Part shown: positions 63,765-64,000 of the stretch, in pieces
Numbering within the stretch: the stretch's first letter is position 1
How the letters are laid out: each line of letters opens with the position of its first letter
Source: Saccharicrinis carchari
GTDB lineage: Bacteria; Bacteroidota; Bacteroidia; Bacteroidales; Marinilabiliaceae
Assembly: GCF_900182605.1 (NCBI RefSeq)
Contig: NZ_FXTB01000010.1
Span: 1-64,000 of the forward strand
Reading direction: 5' to 3'
DNA length: 64,000 nucleotides
Translations under genes and position numbers: made by a program
The notes under the pieces: model-generated
The model's input: only the letters and a program-made list of their open reading frames with translations
What the model was told of the DNA's origin: nothing
Database searches by the model: none

Positions 63765-64000
63765 TTAAAAATCAGGGTTTGCCATAACTTTAATGGCCTT
63801 ATCCGAAACGGGATGCCTAAACGCCAGGTATTCTGCATGTAAAAAAAGACGTGTGTTTTTGTTACCGTATAAATCATCACCTACAATGGGTGTGCCGAGA
63901 CCTTGCGGATGGGCTGCATGAACCCGCAATTGGTGCGTACGGCCGGTGATAGGGAAAAAATGGATCTTGGTTTTGCCCTCGATGTGCCCAATTACCTTGA
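63765..64000 (-). CDS. RluA-family pseudouridine synthase, 3' part
   Basis: The last 77 residues of a pseudouridine synthase read in from the right edge on the minus strand. [12 protein letters not shown] is the C-terminal RluA signature, and PIVGDDLYG plus [13 protein letters not shown] follow in the expected order. The stop is at 63765-63767. The catalytic aspartate lies outside the window, so the subfamily (RluA/C/D or a TruC-like enzyme) cannot be set. Confidence 0.92.
   Translation of the reverse strand, partial: KVIGHIEGKTKIHFFPITGRTHQLRVHAAHPQGLGTPIVGDDLYGNKNTRLFLHAEYLAFRHPVSDKAIKVMANPDF

Noticed and set aside
1-64000. CRISPR array, integrase, transposase, toxin-antitoxin or restriction genes
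   Set aside because: No evenly spaced direct repeats with unique spacers and no matching protein motifs were seen in any frame that I could assess.

Overview
The window reads as chromosomal DNA of a Bacteroidota bacterium, most likely a marine or sediment Bacteroidales/Marinilabiliales-type facultative anaerobe. The evidence is a SusC/SusD pair, TAnnTTTG-type promoters, few Shine-Dalgarno sequences, a type IX secretion (T9SS) C-terminal domain, menaquinone genes, oxygen-dependent coproporphyrinogen oxidase (HemF) and many short REP-like hairpins. Genus cannot be fixed from the sequence alone.

Region 1 (1-1052) is a repeat-rich junction. It holds the end of a GIY-YIG nuclease gene, a nearly identical but truncated second copy, a REP hairpin with a tRNA T-arm-like remnant between them, and a 257-bp unit present twice in tandem.

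Region 2 (1053-23045) is a complete sialoglycan utilisation locus. A GH20 hexosaminidase and a GntR/FCD regulator lie on the minus strand. Divergent from them run susC, susD, two GH33 sialidases, a second GH20, a two-domain SGNH + sialate O-acetylesterase, a second SGNH esterase, N-acetylneuraminate lyase, an AGE-family 2-epimerase and a transporter that fuses a NanM-like kelch domain to an SSS-family sodium symporter. Together they de-O-acetylate and release sialic acid, trim the exposed HexNAc, anomerise and import the sugar, and convert it through ManNAc to GlcNAc. A sharp promoter/operator (4468-4521) between the regulator and susC is the likely switch. GlcNAc kinase, deacetylase and deaminase genes are not in the window.

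Region 3 (23279-26537) carries trmD and a large acidic DUF349-repeat protein, divergently arranged. Region 4 (26671-38587) is a heme and menaquinone block: a palindrome-bearing promoter, a small Cys-rich membrane protein, hemA-hemC-hemD, hemB, hemL, hemE, a DUF6787-like membrane protein, hemF, menA, and overlapping menC-menE. Region 5 (38696-46378) holds a C1B peptidase, an SRPBCC/AHSA1-like protein, ComEC, the TrkA-TrkH potassium system and a YqaA/DedA-like membrane protein.

Region 6 (46379-56284) has a 734-bp non-coding leader followed by an exopolysaccharide cluster (Wza-like, Wzc-like, four glycosyltransferases, a Wzy/O-antigen-ligase-like protein). No flippase or initiating sugar-phosphate transferase is visible. 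Region 7 (56466-62454) is a TonB-dependent receptor followed by a DUF4876-like, lamin-tail-like lipoprotein and a DUF6850-like outer-membrane barrel, with a small membrane protein on the opposite strand. This is the least characterised multi-gene unit here. Region 8 holds a spondin-domain protein with a T9SS sorting domain and the 3' end of an RluA-family pseudouridine synthase that runs off the window.

No rRNA, intact tRNA, CRISPR array, integrase or transposase gene was seen.
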